The notes below the pieces were generated by a model. The model saw nothing but the letters and a program-made list of their open reading frames with translations. It ran no database searches and was not told the DNA's origin. A program made the position numbers and the translations under genes. Shown piece by piece: positions 1 to 6,023 of a stretch of DNA of 7,882 bases; position 1 is the first letter of the stretch, and every line of letters starts with the position of its first letter. Source of the stretch: CAYHPY01 sp964358485 (GTDB taxonomy: Bacteria; Elusimicrobiota; Elusimicrobia; UBA1565; UBA9628); contig CAYHPY010000141.1 in assembly GCA_964358485.1 (NCBI GenBank), positions 1-7,882 on the forward strand, given 5' to 3'.

Positions 1-359
1 TTGAGCGCCGCGCGGTCCTTGATGAGCTCGACCATCTCCCAGGCCTCGCGCTTGGCCTCGATGAGGCCGATCACGTCCGAGAATTTCACGCTGACCGCCG
101 CCGCGTCGATATTGGCCTTCTTGAAGCGGGTGAAGCCCCCGCCGTACTGGAGCAGGTAAAGGAAGCCGACAAAGACCAAGGTCTGAAGGATGCCCCAGGG
201 CATGGACGCCACGTTGATGCCGATGATGTAGCGCCGCACGCTCTCCTCCATCCCCGACATGTACCAGATCGGGATGATGATGGAGACGGTGACCAGGGCC
301 GCGATGGCGACCCAGAGCCACTGGCGCTGCATGAAGAGGCGGAATTTGGCCCAAAGCAT
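1..359 (-). CDS. FtsH-like AAA+ membrane protein, N-terminal part
   Basis: The first 119 residues are present; the rest runs off the left edge. The protein starts MLWAKFRLFMQRQ, then has a membrane segment at about residues 14-33, a short loop of about 21 residues (34-54), a second membrane segment at about 55-72, and a cytoplasmic start with VKFSDVIGLIEAKREAWEMV (91-110). That last stretch matches the entry into the AAA+ domain of the FtsH family (typical form FxDVxGxxEAKxEhxEhV). FtsH proteins are membrane-bound, ATP-driven zinc proteases that degrade damaged or regulatory proteins. Walker A, Walker B and the zinc motif HEXXH lie outside the window, so ATPase and protease activity cannot be confirmed. 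The loop is much shorter than the roughly 70-residue periplasmic domain of E. coli FtsH. The ATG start is supported by AAAGGAG seven bases upstream. It follows the pilin-like genes on the same strand, separated by a hairpin and a promoter candidate, so it is probably its own transcription unit. Confidence 0.8.
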   Translation of the reverse strand, partial: MLWAKFRLFMQRQWLWVAIAALVTVSIIIPIWYMSGMEESVRRYIIGINVASMPWGILQTLVFVGFLYLLQYGGGFTRFKKANIDAAAVSVKFSDVIGLIEAKREAWEMVELIKDRAAL

Positions 360-366
360 GGAGGAG

Positions 367-373
367 CTCCTTT
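367..373 (-). promoter_or_regulatory. Ribosome binding site of the FtsH-like gene
   Basis: AAAGGAG read on the minus strand, with GGAG ending seven bases before the ATG at 359. It settles the start choice for this gene. Confidence 0.7.
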
Positions 374-388
374 ATGACGACAAAAATT

Positions 389-416
389 ATGATAACAAAT
401 TAAACAACGGAAACAA
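389..416 (-). promoter_or_regulatory. Candidate sigma70-type promoter for the FtsH-like gene
   Basis: On the minus strand there is TTGTTT (416-411), a 16-base spacer, and TATCAT (394-389), which matches five of six bases of the -10 consensus. The region is AT-rich compared with the surroundings. The expected transcription start near 382 would leave a leader of about 22 bases containing the ribosome binding site. The -35 element only matches in its first three bases, so this is a moderate candidate. Confidence 0.4.
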
Positions 417-418
417 GG

Positions 419-445
419 GCGTTCGAAGGCTTTGCCTTCGAACGC
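419..445 (-). terminator. Perfect 12-bp hairpin after the TadE-like gene
   Basis: GCGTTCGAAGGC (419-430) and GCCTTCGAACGC (434-445) are perfect reverse complements with a three-base loop. The stem begins three bases after the TAA stop of the TadE-like gene (449-451). Read on the minus strand it is followed by CCCTTGTTTCCGTTGTTT, which is T-rich but not an unbroken T tract. This fits an intrinsic terminator of the pilin-like operon, though an imperfect one. No T tract follows on the plus strand, so it is unlikely to act in that direction. Confidence 0.55.
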
Positions 446-448
446 AAG

Positions 449-1009
449 TTATTGAACCCCGGGAAGTTCGAAAGCGATCGGGCGATCGCGGTTGGGCACG
501 TATTTCGTGACGTAAAAGGTGAAGCCGGGGGACTTGTAAAACGGCAGGTCCAGGGGCTTGGTCTTGACCGTCAGGGTCACCACCTGCCAGACCTGGGTCC
601 GGCTGATGTCCAATTGGGCGCTGCCCCCGTCCAGGTCCAGGGCGCGGCCGGCGGGGTTGTCGGCCCCGAAGCCGATGAACTCGTTGACCTTGCCCAGGAT
701 GTCGGTGCGCAGGGCGCCTTCGTCGTCGCCGGCGTAGTCGGCGTTGCGATGGGATTCCAACTGCCACCGCCGGGCGGCATAATAGGAAGCGATCTCCATT
801 TTCTGGACCAGGATCAGCAAAACATACACCTTGGCGAAGGCCCAAAGAAAGAAGAGAAACAACGGAAACAACAGCACGACCTCGGTCGTCGCCTGCCCCC
901 GCTTGCGGCGGAATACGCCCAATAACCCGATCGGCTCCCTGGGTGTCAAGGACGTCGCGGCGGCAGCCGCGTCGCCCTGACGCCCATCAGGAAATCCGTT
1001 GGGCGTCAT
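449..1009 (-). CDS. TadE-like minor pilin (pseudopilin)
   Basis: This 186-residue protein has a charged N-terminal leader ending in FRRKRG, then QATTEVVLLFPLFLFFLWAF, a single membrane segment at about 43-68, and an outer domain of about 115 residues. The junction G38-QATT-E43 fits the G|XXXXE cleavage site used by TadV-type prepilin peptidases on Flp pilins and TadE/TadF pseudopilins, with Glu at position +5 of the mature protein. Such proteins are minor components that help assemble Tad pili at the inner membrane. The start overlaps the stop of the upstream TadG-like gene as ATGA (1006-1009), which implies translational coupling and supports this start even though no clear ribosome binding site precedes it. 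The leader of about 38 residues is longer than in many relatives, and a TTG start at residue 29 or 30 is a possible alternative. No other tad gene lies in the window, so the exact name is left open. Confidence 0.72.
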   Translation of the reverse strand: MTPNGFPDGRQGDAAAAATSLTPREPIGLLGVFRRKRGQATTEVVLLFPLFLFFLWAFAKVYVLLILVQKMEIASYYAARRWQLESHRNADYAGDDEGALRTDILGKVNEFIGFGADNPAGRALDLDGGSAQLDISRTQVWQVVTLTVKTKPLDLPFYKSPGFTFYVTKYVPNRDRPIAFELPGVQ

Positions 1010-2121
1010 GGGTAGGTGCGGACCTGGAATTTGGGCGTCGGATTGGGCCAGACGGCGGCGTTGGGGTTGTTCACCCCGACGGAAACCGTGCTGCGGACGT
1101 AAGGCTTGCGGTTGTTGAGCTCAGGGGCCCCGTTGAAGTTTTGGTTGAAATAGTTCGGAGGCGCCGTCCAGGTGTGCTCGACCAGGTAGCCCGGATAATC
1201 GTTGCCGGAGTTCTTGGTGCGCATCTTGTCGAGCTCGGACTTCGGAATCCAGGCCACCTGGAAAATGCCCGGGCCGCCTTCGCATCTTTGGAGGTAATTC
1301 ATCGGGATCGGGTTTTCGGGCGCCCATTCCTGCCAAGGTTGGAAGGTGGAATTGGTCGCCTTGTTCCCGTAAAAAGTCAATTTGTGGTGGCAATAAAACT
1401 TCACGCTCGGAGTGAATCCCGCGGCGTTGCTGCGGAATGAGACCTTGCCGCTTTCGGCCTCGGTGATGTCGTCGCCGGTGTTGAGCCAATAGGATTTCTT
1501 GTAGAAGTTGTGGTCGGACGTCAGCCGCGTGAGCACGGAAAACTGCGCCTCCTCGACCGAGCCCAAGAGGGCGTAAACCTGGACGTAAATTTTATAGGTG
1601 TGATTGGAGTCGTCCCAGTTGATCCACCAGTCGTGCACGTCGTCCTGGGAGATCACGGGAAAGATGCCGTTGATTTCGGAACCCGGCATGTCCGGGGGCT
1701 GGGTCGCAGACCCGTTCTTGCGCTGGCCGCGGGGCCCCCCGTACTGAATGCGCCACTGCGTGGCGCTTCCCCGCAATTCCGACTCGGATTGGCTGGTGCG
1801 GGGATAGACCCCGCTGGCATACATGATCTCCGAAAGCGCGCGGTCCCCGGAGCAGTTCTTCTTCTTCTCGCAGGGAATCATGACATCCTTGAAGCCTTCC
1901 TCGAAGATGCGCATGGGGAAGGCCCCGTTGACGTAGGCCGTGCGGTTGAGGAAGTCCGAGTAATTGGTCATCTCCACGAAGGCCGCCGCGTCCACCGCGA
2001 ACTGATGGCGAATCTTCTCCCGGGAGAGTTTGGCGGTCTCGTAGATCAGGAAAACGAACAAAACGAGGGACGGGAAAATGAATATGGCCGGAATGATGAT
2101 CTGACCACGGCGGGAGGCCAT
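1006..2121 (-). CDS. TadG/TadE-like pilus-associated membrane protein
   Basis: This 371-residue protein begins MASRRGQIIIPAIFIFPSLV, with an RRGQ motif directly before one membrane segment (about 8-28). It is followed by YETAKLSREKIRHQFAVDAAAF, a helix of the kind that follows the anchor in TadE/TadG-family proteins. The rest, about 340 residues, would lie outside the inner membrane. It is rich in aromatic residues and Asn and contains four cysteines (84, 90, 244, 280), which could form two disulfides. Unlike the TadE-like neighbour, position +5 after the RRG is Pro (P11), not Glu, so canonical prepilin processing is doubtful; this is closer to TadG, which is not processed that way. It is the first gene of a two-gene operon and overlaps the next gene by four bases. 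Upstream the only purine-rich element is a run of seven Gs (2133-2139) eleven bases from the ATG, so initiation looks weak. The outer domain is not recognised. Confidence 0.6.
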   Translation of the reverse strand: MASRRGQIIIPAIFIFPSLVLFVFLIYETAKLSREKIRHQFAVDAAAFVEMTNYSDFLNRTAYVNGAFPMRIFEEGFKDVMIPCEKKKNCSGDRALSEIMYASGVYPRTSQSESELRGSATQWRIQYGGPRGQRKNGSATQPPDMPGSEINGIFPVISQDDVHDWWINWDDSNHTYKIYVQVYALLGSVEEAQFSVLTRLTSDHNFYKKSYWLNTGDDITEAESGKVSFRSNAAGFTPSVKFYCHHKLTFYGNKATNSTFQPWQEWAPENPIPMNYLQRCEGGPGIFQVAWIPKSELDKMRTKNSGNDYPGYLVEHTWTAPPNYFNQNFNGAPELNNRKPYVRSTVSVGVNNPNAAVWPNPTPKFQVRTYP

Positions 2122-2186
2122 ACCAATATATACCCCCCCGGACCGGCAAACGCAAGACCCATTATGTTAACGGGAAGGGTAAAAAA

Positions 2187-2215
2187 ACAGTAAGAAAAGG
2201 GCCTTCTATTGACAA
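2187..2215 (-). promoter_or_regulatory. Possible minus-strand promoter for the TadG-like operon
   Basis: On the minus strand TTGTCA (2215-2210, five of six bases of the -35 consensus) is followed after 17 bases by TACTGT (2192-2187), a poor -10 element. The -35 overlaps that of the plus-strand promoter almost completely. Another -10-like hexamer, CATAAT (2166-2161), lacks a suitable -35. The operon must start in this intergenic region, but the exact promoter is uncertain. Confidence 0.25.
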
Positions 2216-2237
2216 ACCCCGGGACCACCGTTAAACT
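2209..2237 (+). promoter_or_regulatory. Sigma70-type promoter for the composite membrane protein
   Basis: TTGACA (2209-2214) is a perfect -35 consensus. It is followed by exactly 17 bases and TAAACT (2232-2237), which matches four of six bases of the -10 consensus. Transcription would start near 2244, about 40 bases before the gene. A five-base inverted repeat, CCACC (2225-2229) and GGTGG (2238-2242), brackets the -10 element and might be a small operator, or chance. Confidence 0.65.
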
Positions 2238-2277
2238 GGTGGAAAGGGCCGAATAAGCCCAGACGCACGGAAGCGAC

Positions 2278-2283
2278 GGGGAG
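2278..2283 (+). promoter_or_regulatory. Ribosome binding site favouring the ATG at 2291
   Basis: GGGGAG lies one base before the first ATG (2285) but seven bases before the second in-frame ATG (2291). Normal spacing therefore favours the second ATG, giving a protein two residues shorter that starts MDTKPQVS. Confidence 0.5.
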
Positions 2284-2284
2284 A

Positions 2285-4180
2285 ATGTCCATGGACACTA
2301 AACCGCAGGTTTCGACCCAAACCAAACCCGAAATCCCCAATTTCAAGCTCGCCAAGGTCGGCGACAAAAAGGAGCGCAAGAAGGGAGGGCTTCCCTGGCT
2401 CCCCGCCATGGGAACCGGTAGCAAGTTGACCTTCGCCTCGGTGATGGGCTGCAAAGCCGCTCTTCTGGGCTTGGTGGGAGTCTTGTCGGCCACTGCCATT
2501 TCCTATAACAACGACAAAGTTGCCGCGGCCAACGCCGCCCGGGGAGCCAGCAATTCCAAGGTCGCCTCAATCCATAGGCCCCGAGCAGACTACGAAGGAG
2601 ACCTTTCCAATCTCCCTAAAGACCCCAACGCCCGTTCCCGCGGCGACGGAATGTCCATGGTTTCCGGGAGCCTTGACGGGAAAACTCCGGAGCAACGGGC
2701 CGCGGAAGCCGCGGCCGCCGCCGAGGCCGCCGAAAAGTCCCGCCTCGCGGAAGAAGAAAAGGCCAAGGCCGAGGCCGAAGCCCAGGCCAAAGCGGACGCG
2801 GAAGCCGCCGACGCCCAGGCAAAAGCCGATGCCGCGGCTGCGGCCGCGGGCGGACAGGCGGACGCATCCGCCGCGGCTCCCGGCAGCGGTTCCACCGGGA
2901 TGGGCGGAAGCCGGCCGGGGTCTTTGAGTTCAGGCGGAGGCGGGGGAGGGGGCCTTTCGGGCGGATCCGGGCTTTCCGGCGGCATCACCAAGGGTTTTGA
3001 CTCGGCCAAGTTCGGCGGCGGCTCCGGCCGCGCCGGGGATTTCAAAGGCTCCAACAAAGCCGGCCGGACCTCGGCCACTCCCGGACGGGGAGGACGGGCG
3101 CAAGGCCTTGGGCGAGTCCGCGGCCGCGGCATCAGCGACCGGGGACTCAACCGCGTCGCGGGCCTTTCCAGGCAGGCGCAGGCGGGCAACGGGGAGACCT
3201 CGGCGGCCGCCTCCCAATCGGCTTTCGACGGCATGCGCGGGGGCGGCTCGGCCATCACCGGGGCCGGCGCCGGCGCGGGCGGAAATCCCAACGGAGGATC
3301 CACCAGCGGCGGACCCGGAGGCGGAAGCGGCGGCGGCGGCGGCACCAATAGCCAGCCCACCCCCTTCACCCCCCCGGACACCACCTCGAACGTCCCGCAG
3401 ACGACCTGCGGCGCCGGAACCCACATTGAGAACGGCGTCTGCATGCCGGACGGGGGCAAGAGCGTCACCCCCTGGGACGAGTTGGTCAAGACCGCCGAGA
3501 TGCTGATGAAGATCGCCGGGATCATGACGCTGGCTGCCATGCTCCTGGGGATGCTCGCCAAAAAGCTGATGACCGTCCTCCCTTGGGGACCCGCCGTCGC
3601 GGCGAACTTGTACATGGCCGCGAAGTGGCTCTCCTACGGCGCGGCCGCATTGTTCGGAGCCGCCGCCGTCCTGGGGCTCGTCATCGCCATCCAGCACGGT
3701 CAATGGATGCAGGGGCTCATCATCACCGGTATTTCGGGGATCATGTGCTACTTCGCGATCAGGGCCGCCGACTCCTTCGAGGCGGACCGGGCCGCCGCCG
3801 AGGCGAAAGCCGAGACGATCAAGGACCAAGCGGCCAAGGACCTTCAGCGCCAGTTCACCGGCAGGGATGGCGGGGTGTTCAGGAACGCCGACGGCAGCGT
3901 TGCCGGCCCGGGAGAGGGAGGGACCTGGACGCCCGACCCCGCTCCGGCCGCCCCGGCGCCTGCTCCGGCGCCCGCTCCGGGGTCGGGGCCTGCTCCCGCG
4001 CCTGCACCGGCGCCCGCACCGGCGCCCGCTCCGGCTCCCGCGCCTGCACCGGCGCCCGCTCCGGCTCCCGCTCCAGCGCCCGCTCCGAGTTGGCAGCCTC
4101 CCGCCAACTCGCAATGGCCGGGCGAAGCGGCGGGTTGGCATCCCCCCTACCAGTCCGGATATCCGGGACCCTTCGGCTGA
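2285..4180 (+). CDS. Composite low-complexity membrane protein of unknown function
   Basis: This 631-residue protein was not recognised as a known family. In order it shows: a basic N-terminus (KKERKKGG at 28-35); a hydrophobic segment at about 51-73; a charged segment; an Ala/Glu/Lys-rich probable coiled coil (about 136-190) resembling the TolA helical region; a Gly/Ser-rich stretch (about 200-353) including RGRGISDRG; a two-cysteine module CGAGTHIENGVCMPDG (375-390); three hydrophobic segments (about 404-425, 448-469 and 475-492); a short Ala/Lys/Glu helix (496-520); and a Pro-Ala tail (552-601) ending in a Trp/Pro/Gly/Tyr-rich C-terminus. The strand is supported by a good upstream promoter, a ribosome binding site and sensible protein architecture. 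It is transcribed divergently from the TadG-like operon, which hints at a shared envelope role but does not prove one. It converges on the DUF2332-like gene, with only 14 bases between the stops. The true start may be the ATG at 2291. An envelope-spanning or secreted scaffold is possible; this is inference. Confidence 0.8.
   Translation: MSMDTKPQVSTQTKPEIPNFKLAKVGDKKERKKGGLPWLPAMGTGSKLTFASVMGCKAALLGLVGVLSATAISYNNDKVAAANAARGASNSKVASIHRPRADYEGDLSNLPKDPNARSRGDGMSMVSGSLDGKTPEQRAAEAAAAAEAAEKSRLAEEEKAKAEAEAQAKADAEAADAQAKADAAAAAAGGQADASAAAPGSGSTGMGGSRPGSLSSGGGGGGGLSGGSGLSGGITKGFDSAKFGGGSGRAGDFKGSNKAGRTSATPGRGGRAQGLGRVRGRGISDRGLNRVAGLSRQAQAGNGETSAAASQSAFDGMRGGGSAITGAGAGAGGNPNGGSTSGGPGGGSGGGGGTNSQPTPFTPPDTTSNVPQTTCGAGTHIENGVCMPDGGKSVTPWDELVKTAEMLMKIAGIMTLAAMLLGMLAKKLMTVLPWGPAVAANLYMAAKWLSYGAAALFGAAAVLGLVIAIQHGQWMQGLIITGISGIMCYFAIRAADSFEADRAAAEAKAETIKDQAAKDLQRQFTGRDGGVFRNADGSVAGPGEGGTWTPDPAPAAPAPAPAPAPGSGPAPAPAPAPAPAPAPAPAPAPAPAPAPAPAPAPSWQPPANSQWPGEAAGWHPPYQSGYPGPFG
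3938..4087 (+). repeat. Pro-Ala-coding degenerate repeat tract
   Basis: This tract encodes alternating Pro and Ala (residues 552-601 of the composite protein), broken once by GSG at 566-568. At DNA level there are longer exact copies: a 26-base unit starting GCTCCCGCGCCTGCACC recurs at 3992-4017 and 4034-4059 (offset 42 bases, 14 codons). A 20-base unit recurs at 4021-4040 and 4051-4070 (offset 30 bases). All offsets are multiples of three, so gain or loss of units keeps the reading frame. Pro-Ala tracts usually form extended, stiff linkers, as in TonB-type proteins. Confidence 0.85.
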
Positions 4181-4194
4181 GGCAGGGGCGTCGG

Positions 4195-5283
4195 CTAGGC
4201 CTTCTTCTTGGAGGGCGGCCGGGTCGCGAGGAATTCGGCGGAGTTTTCGAAACGAAGGCTCGAGGTCAGCGAGATCTGGTCGAATCTGTAGAGGGCCTGC
4301 TCGAGCATCATCCCCGAGTTCATGCGATGCGCGGTCAACTGGACCGTGGAGGAGTACATCTCGCCCCGGACGGGCTCCACCTCCAGCCACAAGCCCCGGT
4401 CCTCCCAAGGGGCGAGGAGCGCGGCGACCTTCTCTTTTAGCTTTCCGTAGTCGGCTTCGTTCATCCTGTTGGAATGAAAAGCGGTATAGAGCAAGAGCCC
4501 CACATCCGGGTCGCCGGCGGGGACGTTGGCGTTCACGAAATCCAGATAGGAGGCCTTCGGGCATTCCACGAGCTGGACAAAATTCGAGTCCTCGCGCTTG
4601 AAGGAGAGCAGGCACTCGATGCTCTTGTCCAAGGACTCGATCATCGCCATTTCCTCGGGCTTGATGCCGGCCGTCATCCAGCGGCGGTGGGCGATATCCT
4701 CCACCAGCAGGGGGGACGGATCCAGTCCGATGCGCGCCGCCACCAGGTCCGGGGCGTGATATCGCTCGCCGACCGAGGTCGCGAAGTCGGCGACCAGATC
4801 AAGCCCGCCGCAGGCGTCCAGCTGGACCAGGTAATACGGCAGGCCCCGGCGGGCGAAGAAATGATAGGCGGGAGTGATCCACAAGTTTGAGAAAATGAAG
4901 TAATAATTTCGCGGATGCCCCTTCTCGAGATTATCAAAGAAAGTCTCGGGGGGCTTGGATAGGAAAAGCTCCAAGGGCTTCGACGGATCCGCCTCGGCCG
5001 TCCCCCCGCAGGAGGGGAAATACGGGATCAAGGGGTTCTTCTCGTCGTTGAGGGCCTCGAAGTGGATCGCGGTGCGGAAAACATCCCAAGGATCCTGCCA
5101 GGAGGCGAAAATCCGTTTGGAAAAGGCCTTCTCCACGCCCTTCCACCAGGACGGCTCCCCTTTCTTCAGGGTCTCAAGACAATACCGGAGGACGGAGGAG
5201 GTGACGGGGTAGGGATCATTTTCCGCCGCCAAATGGCCGAGGATGACGGCGAACTGCTCCCTGGTAACCCCGGTGATCGCCAC
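4195..5283 (-). CDS. DUF2332-like protein (methyltransferase-like fold suspected)
   Basis: This 362-residue soluble protein starts with GTG; no in-frame ATG or other start lies between it and the upstream stop, and GGAG is present but distant. The centre resembles the DUF2332 family: QLDACGGLDLVADF (154-167) sits where those proteins have their ASAGLNLL-type glycine motif, followed by RIGLDPSPLLVEDIAHRRWM (184-203), AGIKPEEMAMIESLDKSIE, and late YTAFHSNRMN (266-275) and LWLEVEPVRGE (298-308), which fit the family's conserved strand and helix pattern. DUF2332 has no settled function; its glycine motif and layout suggest a distant relation to SAM-dependent methyltransferases. The assignment was made by eye from motif order and is tentative. 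No signal peptide or membrane segment is seen; the C-terminus ends in a basic PPSKKKA. It lies 20 bases downstream of the response regulator on the same strand, so co-transcription is likely. Confidence 0.6.
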   Translation of the reverse strand: MAITGVTREQFAVILGHLAAENDPYPVTSSVLRYCLETLKKGEPSWWKGVEKAFSKRIFASWQDPWDVFRTAIHFEALNDEKNPLIPYFPSCGGTAEADPSKPLELFLSKPPETFFDNLEKGHPRNYYFIFSNLWITPAYHFFARRGLPYYLVQLDACGGLDLVADFATSVGERYHAPDLVAARIGLDPSPLLVEDIAHRRWMTAGIKPEEMAMIESLDKSIECLLSFKREDSNFVQLVECPKASYLDFVNANVPAGDPDVGLLLYTAFHSNRMNEADYGKLKEKVAALLAPWEDRGLWLEVEPVRGEMYSSTVQLTAHRMNSGMMLEQALYRFDQISLTSSLRFENSAEFLATRPPSKKKA

Positions 5284-5303
5284 GGCGGAGACCCAACTCC
5301 AGC

Positions 5304-5972
5304 CTAGGCTTCCTCGGGGGAGATGAGGCCCATCTCGATGCCCTTGACCACCGCTTCAGTGCGGTTTGAGACCCCGAGCTTCTGGAAGACCGCGTTCAAG
5401 TGGTTTTTGATGGTCTTGACCGAGCACTCCATCTTGGCCGCGATCTCCTTGTTGGAGAGGCCGCTGCCCAGAAGGACCAGGACGCGGATCTCGGTTTTGG
5501 TCAAGGCGACGGGCGAGGAGGAGTCCGAGGAGGACATCTGCCGCAGGCCCGCCAGGAGTTTGCCCATGACGGGCTGGGGGATCATGACGCCGTCGTTGGC
5601 GAAGGTCTTGAGTGCGTTGACGAGCTCGGTGGCCGGGAGCATCTTCGAGAGATAGCCGTTGGCGCCGGCCTGAATGGATTCCATGACGTGCGCCTCGTCC
5701 TCGTAGCCGGAGAGGATGAGGACGTTGGTGGACGGGCACTCCTTGCGGATGATCCGCGTGGCGGCGACGCCGTCCAGGTGCGGGAGCTTGATGTCCATGA
5801 GGATGACGTCGGGCTTGAGCTTCTTGGCCATACGGATGACTTCCTGGCCGTCGGCGGCCTCGCCCACCACCTCGATGAGCTTTTCGTTCTCGAGGAGGTC
5901 TTTGATGCCCTCGCGGAACAAAGTCTGGTCGTCGGCGATGATCACCCGGACTTTCTTTTTGCTCGCTGCCAT
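5304..5972 (-). CDS. NarL/FixJ-family response regulator
   Basis: This 222-residue protein has a receiver domain (about 7-125) and a LuxR-type helix-turn-helix (about 155-215), the usual size and order for the family. The receiver residues are all present: acidic pair D14-D15, phosphoacceptor D60 in VILMDIKLP, S88 in LILSGYED, and K110 in GYLSKMLP. The DNA-binding part reads LTKTEIRVLVLLGSGLSNKE then IAAKMECSVKTIKNHLNAVF, the typical GLSNKEIA and VKTIKNHL signature. Phosphorylation of D60 is expected to promote dimerisation and DNA binding. The ATG start has AAAAGGAG upstream at a five-base spacing. It is encoded 84 bases downstream of the REC-kinase hybrid, its most likely partner, with a hairpin in the gap. 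The linker 146-154 is Ser-rich. Target genes are not evident from the window. Confidence 0.95.
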   Translation of the reverse strand: MAASKKKVRVIIADDQTLFREGIKDLLENEKLIEVVGEAADGQEVIRMAKKLKPDVILMDIKLPHLDGVAATRIIRKECPSTNVLILSGYEDEAHVMESIQAGANGYLSKMLPATELVNALKTFANDGVMIPQPVMGKLLAGLRQMSSSDSSSPVALTKTEIRVLVLLGSGLSNKEIAAKMECSVKTIKNHLNAVFQKLGVSNRTEAVVKGIEMGLISPEEA

Positions 5973-5977
5973 GGAAG

Positions 5978-5985
5978 CTCCTTTT
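5978..5985 (-). promoter_or_regulatory. Ribosome binding site of the response regulator
   Basis: AAAAGGAG on the minus strand, five bases before the ATG at 5972. It is the strongest ribosome binding site in the signalling cluster, which suggests that the regulator may be made in larger amounts than the kinases. Confidence 0.7.
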
Positions 5986-6023
5986 CTCTTTATAAAACGA
6001 AGATAGAACCAACGGAACGGGCG

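Noticed and set aside
1510..2193. Plus-strand frame of 227 codons
   Set aside because: It is antisense to the TadG-like gene, whose N-terminal anchor, operon overlap and intergenic promoter region support the minus strand.
2122..2284. Divergent intergenic region considered for a small RNA or riboswitch
   Set aside because: No stable multi-stem structure or known riboswitch core was recognised; promoter elements explain the region sufficiently.
3938..4087. Repeat tract considered as a CRISPR array
   Set aside because: There are no unique spacers of constant length; the repeats are codon-periodic and encode Pro-Ala within an open frame.
3844..4107. Minus-strand frame encoding a Gly-Ala repeat protein
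   Set aside because: It is the reverse complement of the Pro-Ala tract and simply mirrors that repeat.
2930..4615. Long minus-strand open frame of about 560 codons
   Set aside because: It runs antisense to the composite protein and into the DUF2332-like gene in another frame. The translation is Arg/Gly/Pro-rich with no domain and no ribosome binding site.
5989..5994. TATAAA on the minus strand as a -10 element for the response regulator
   Set aside because: No acceptable -35 element lies 16-18 bases upstream, and the resulting leader would be too short to contain the full ribosome binding site comfortably.
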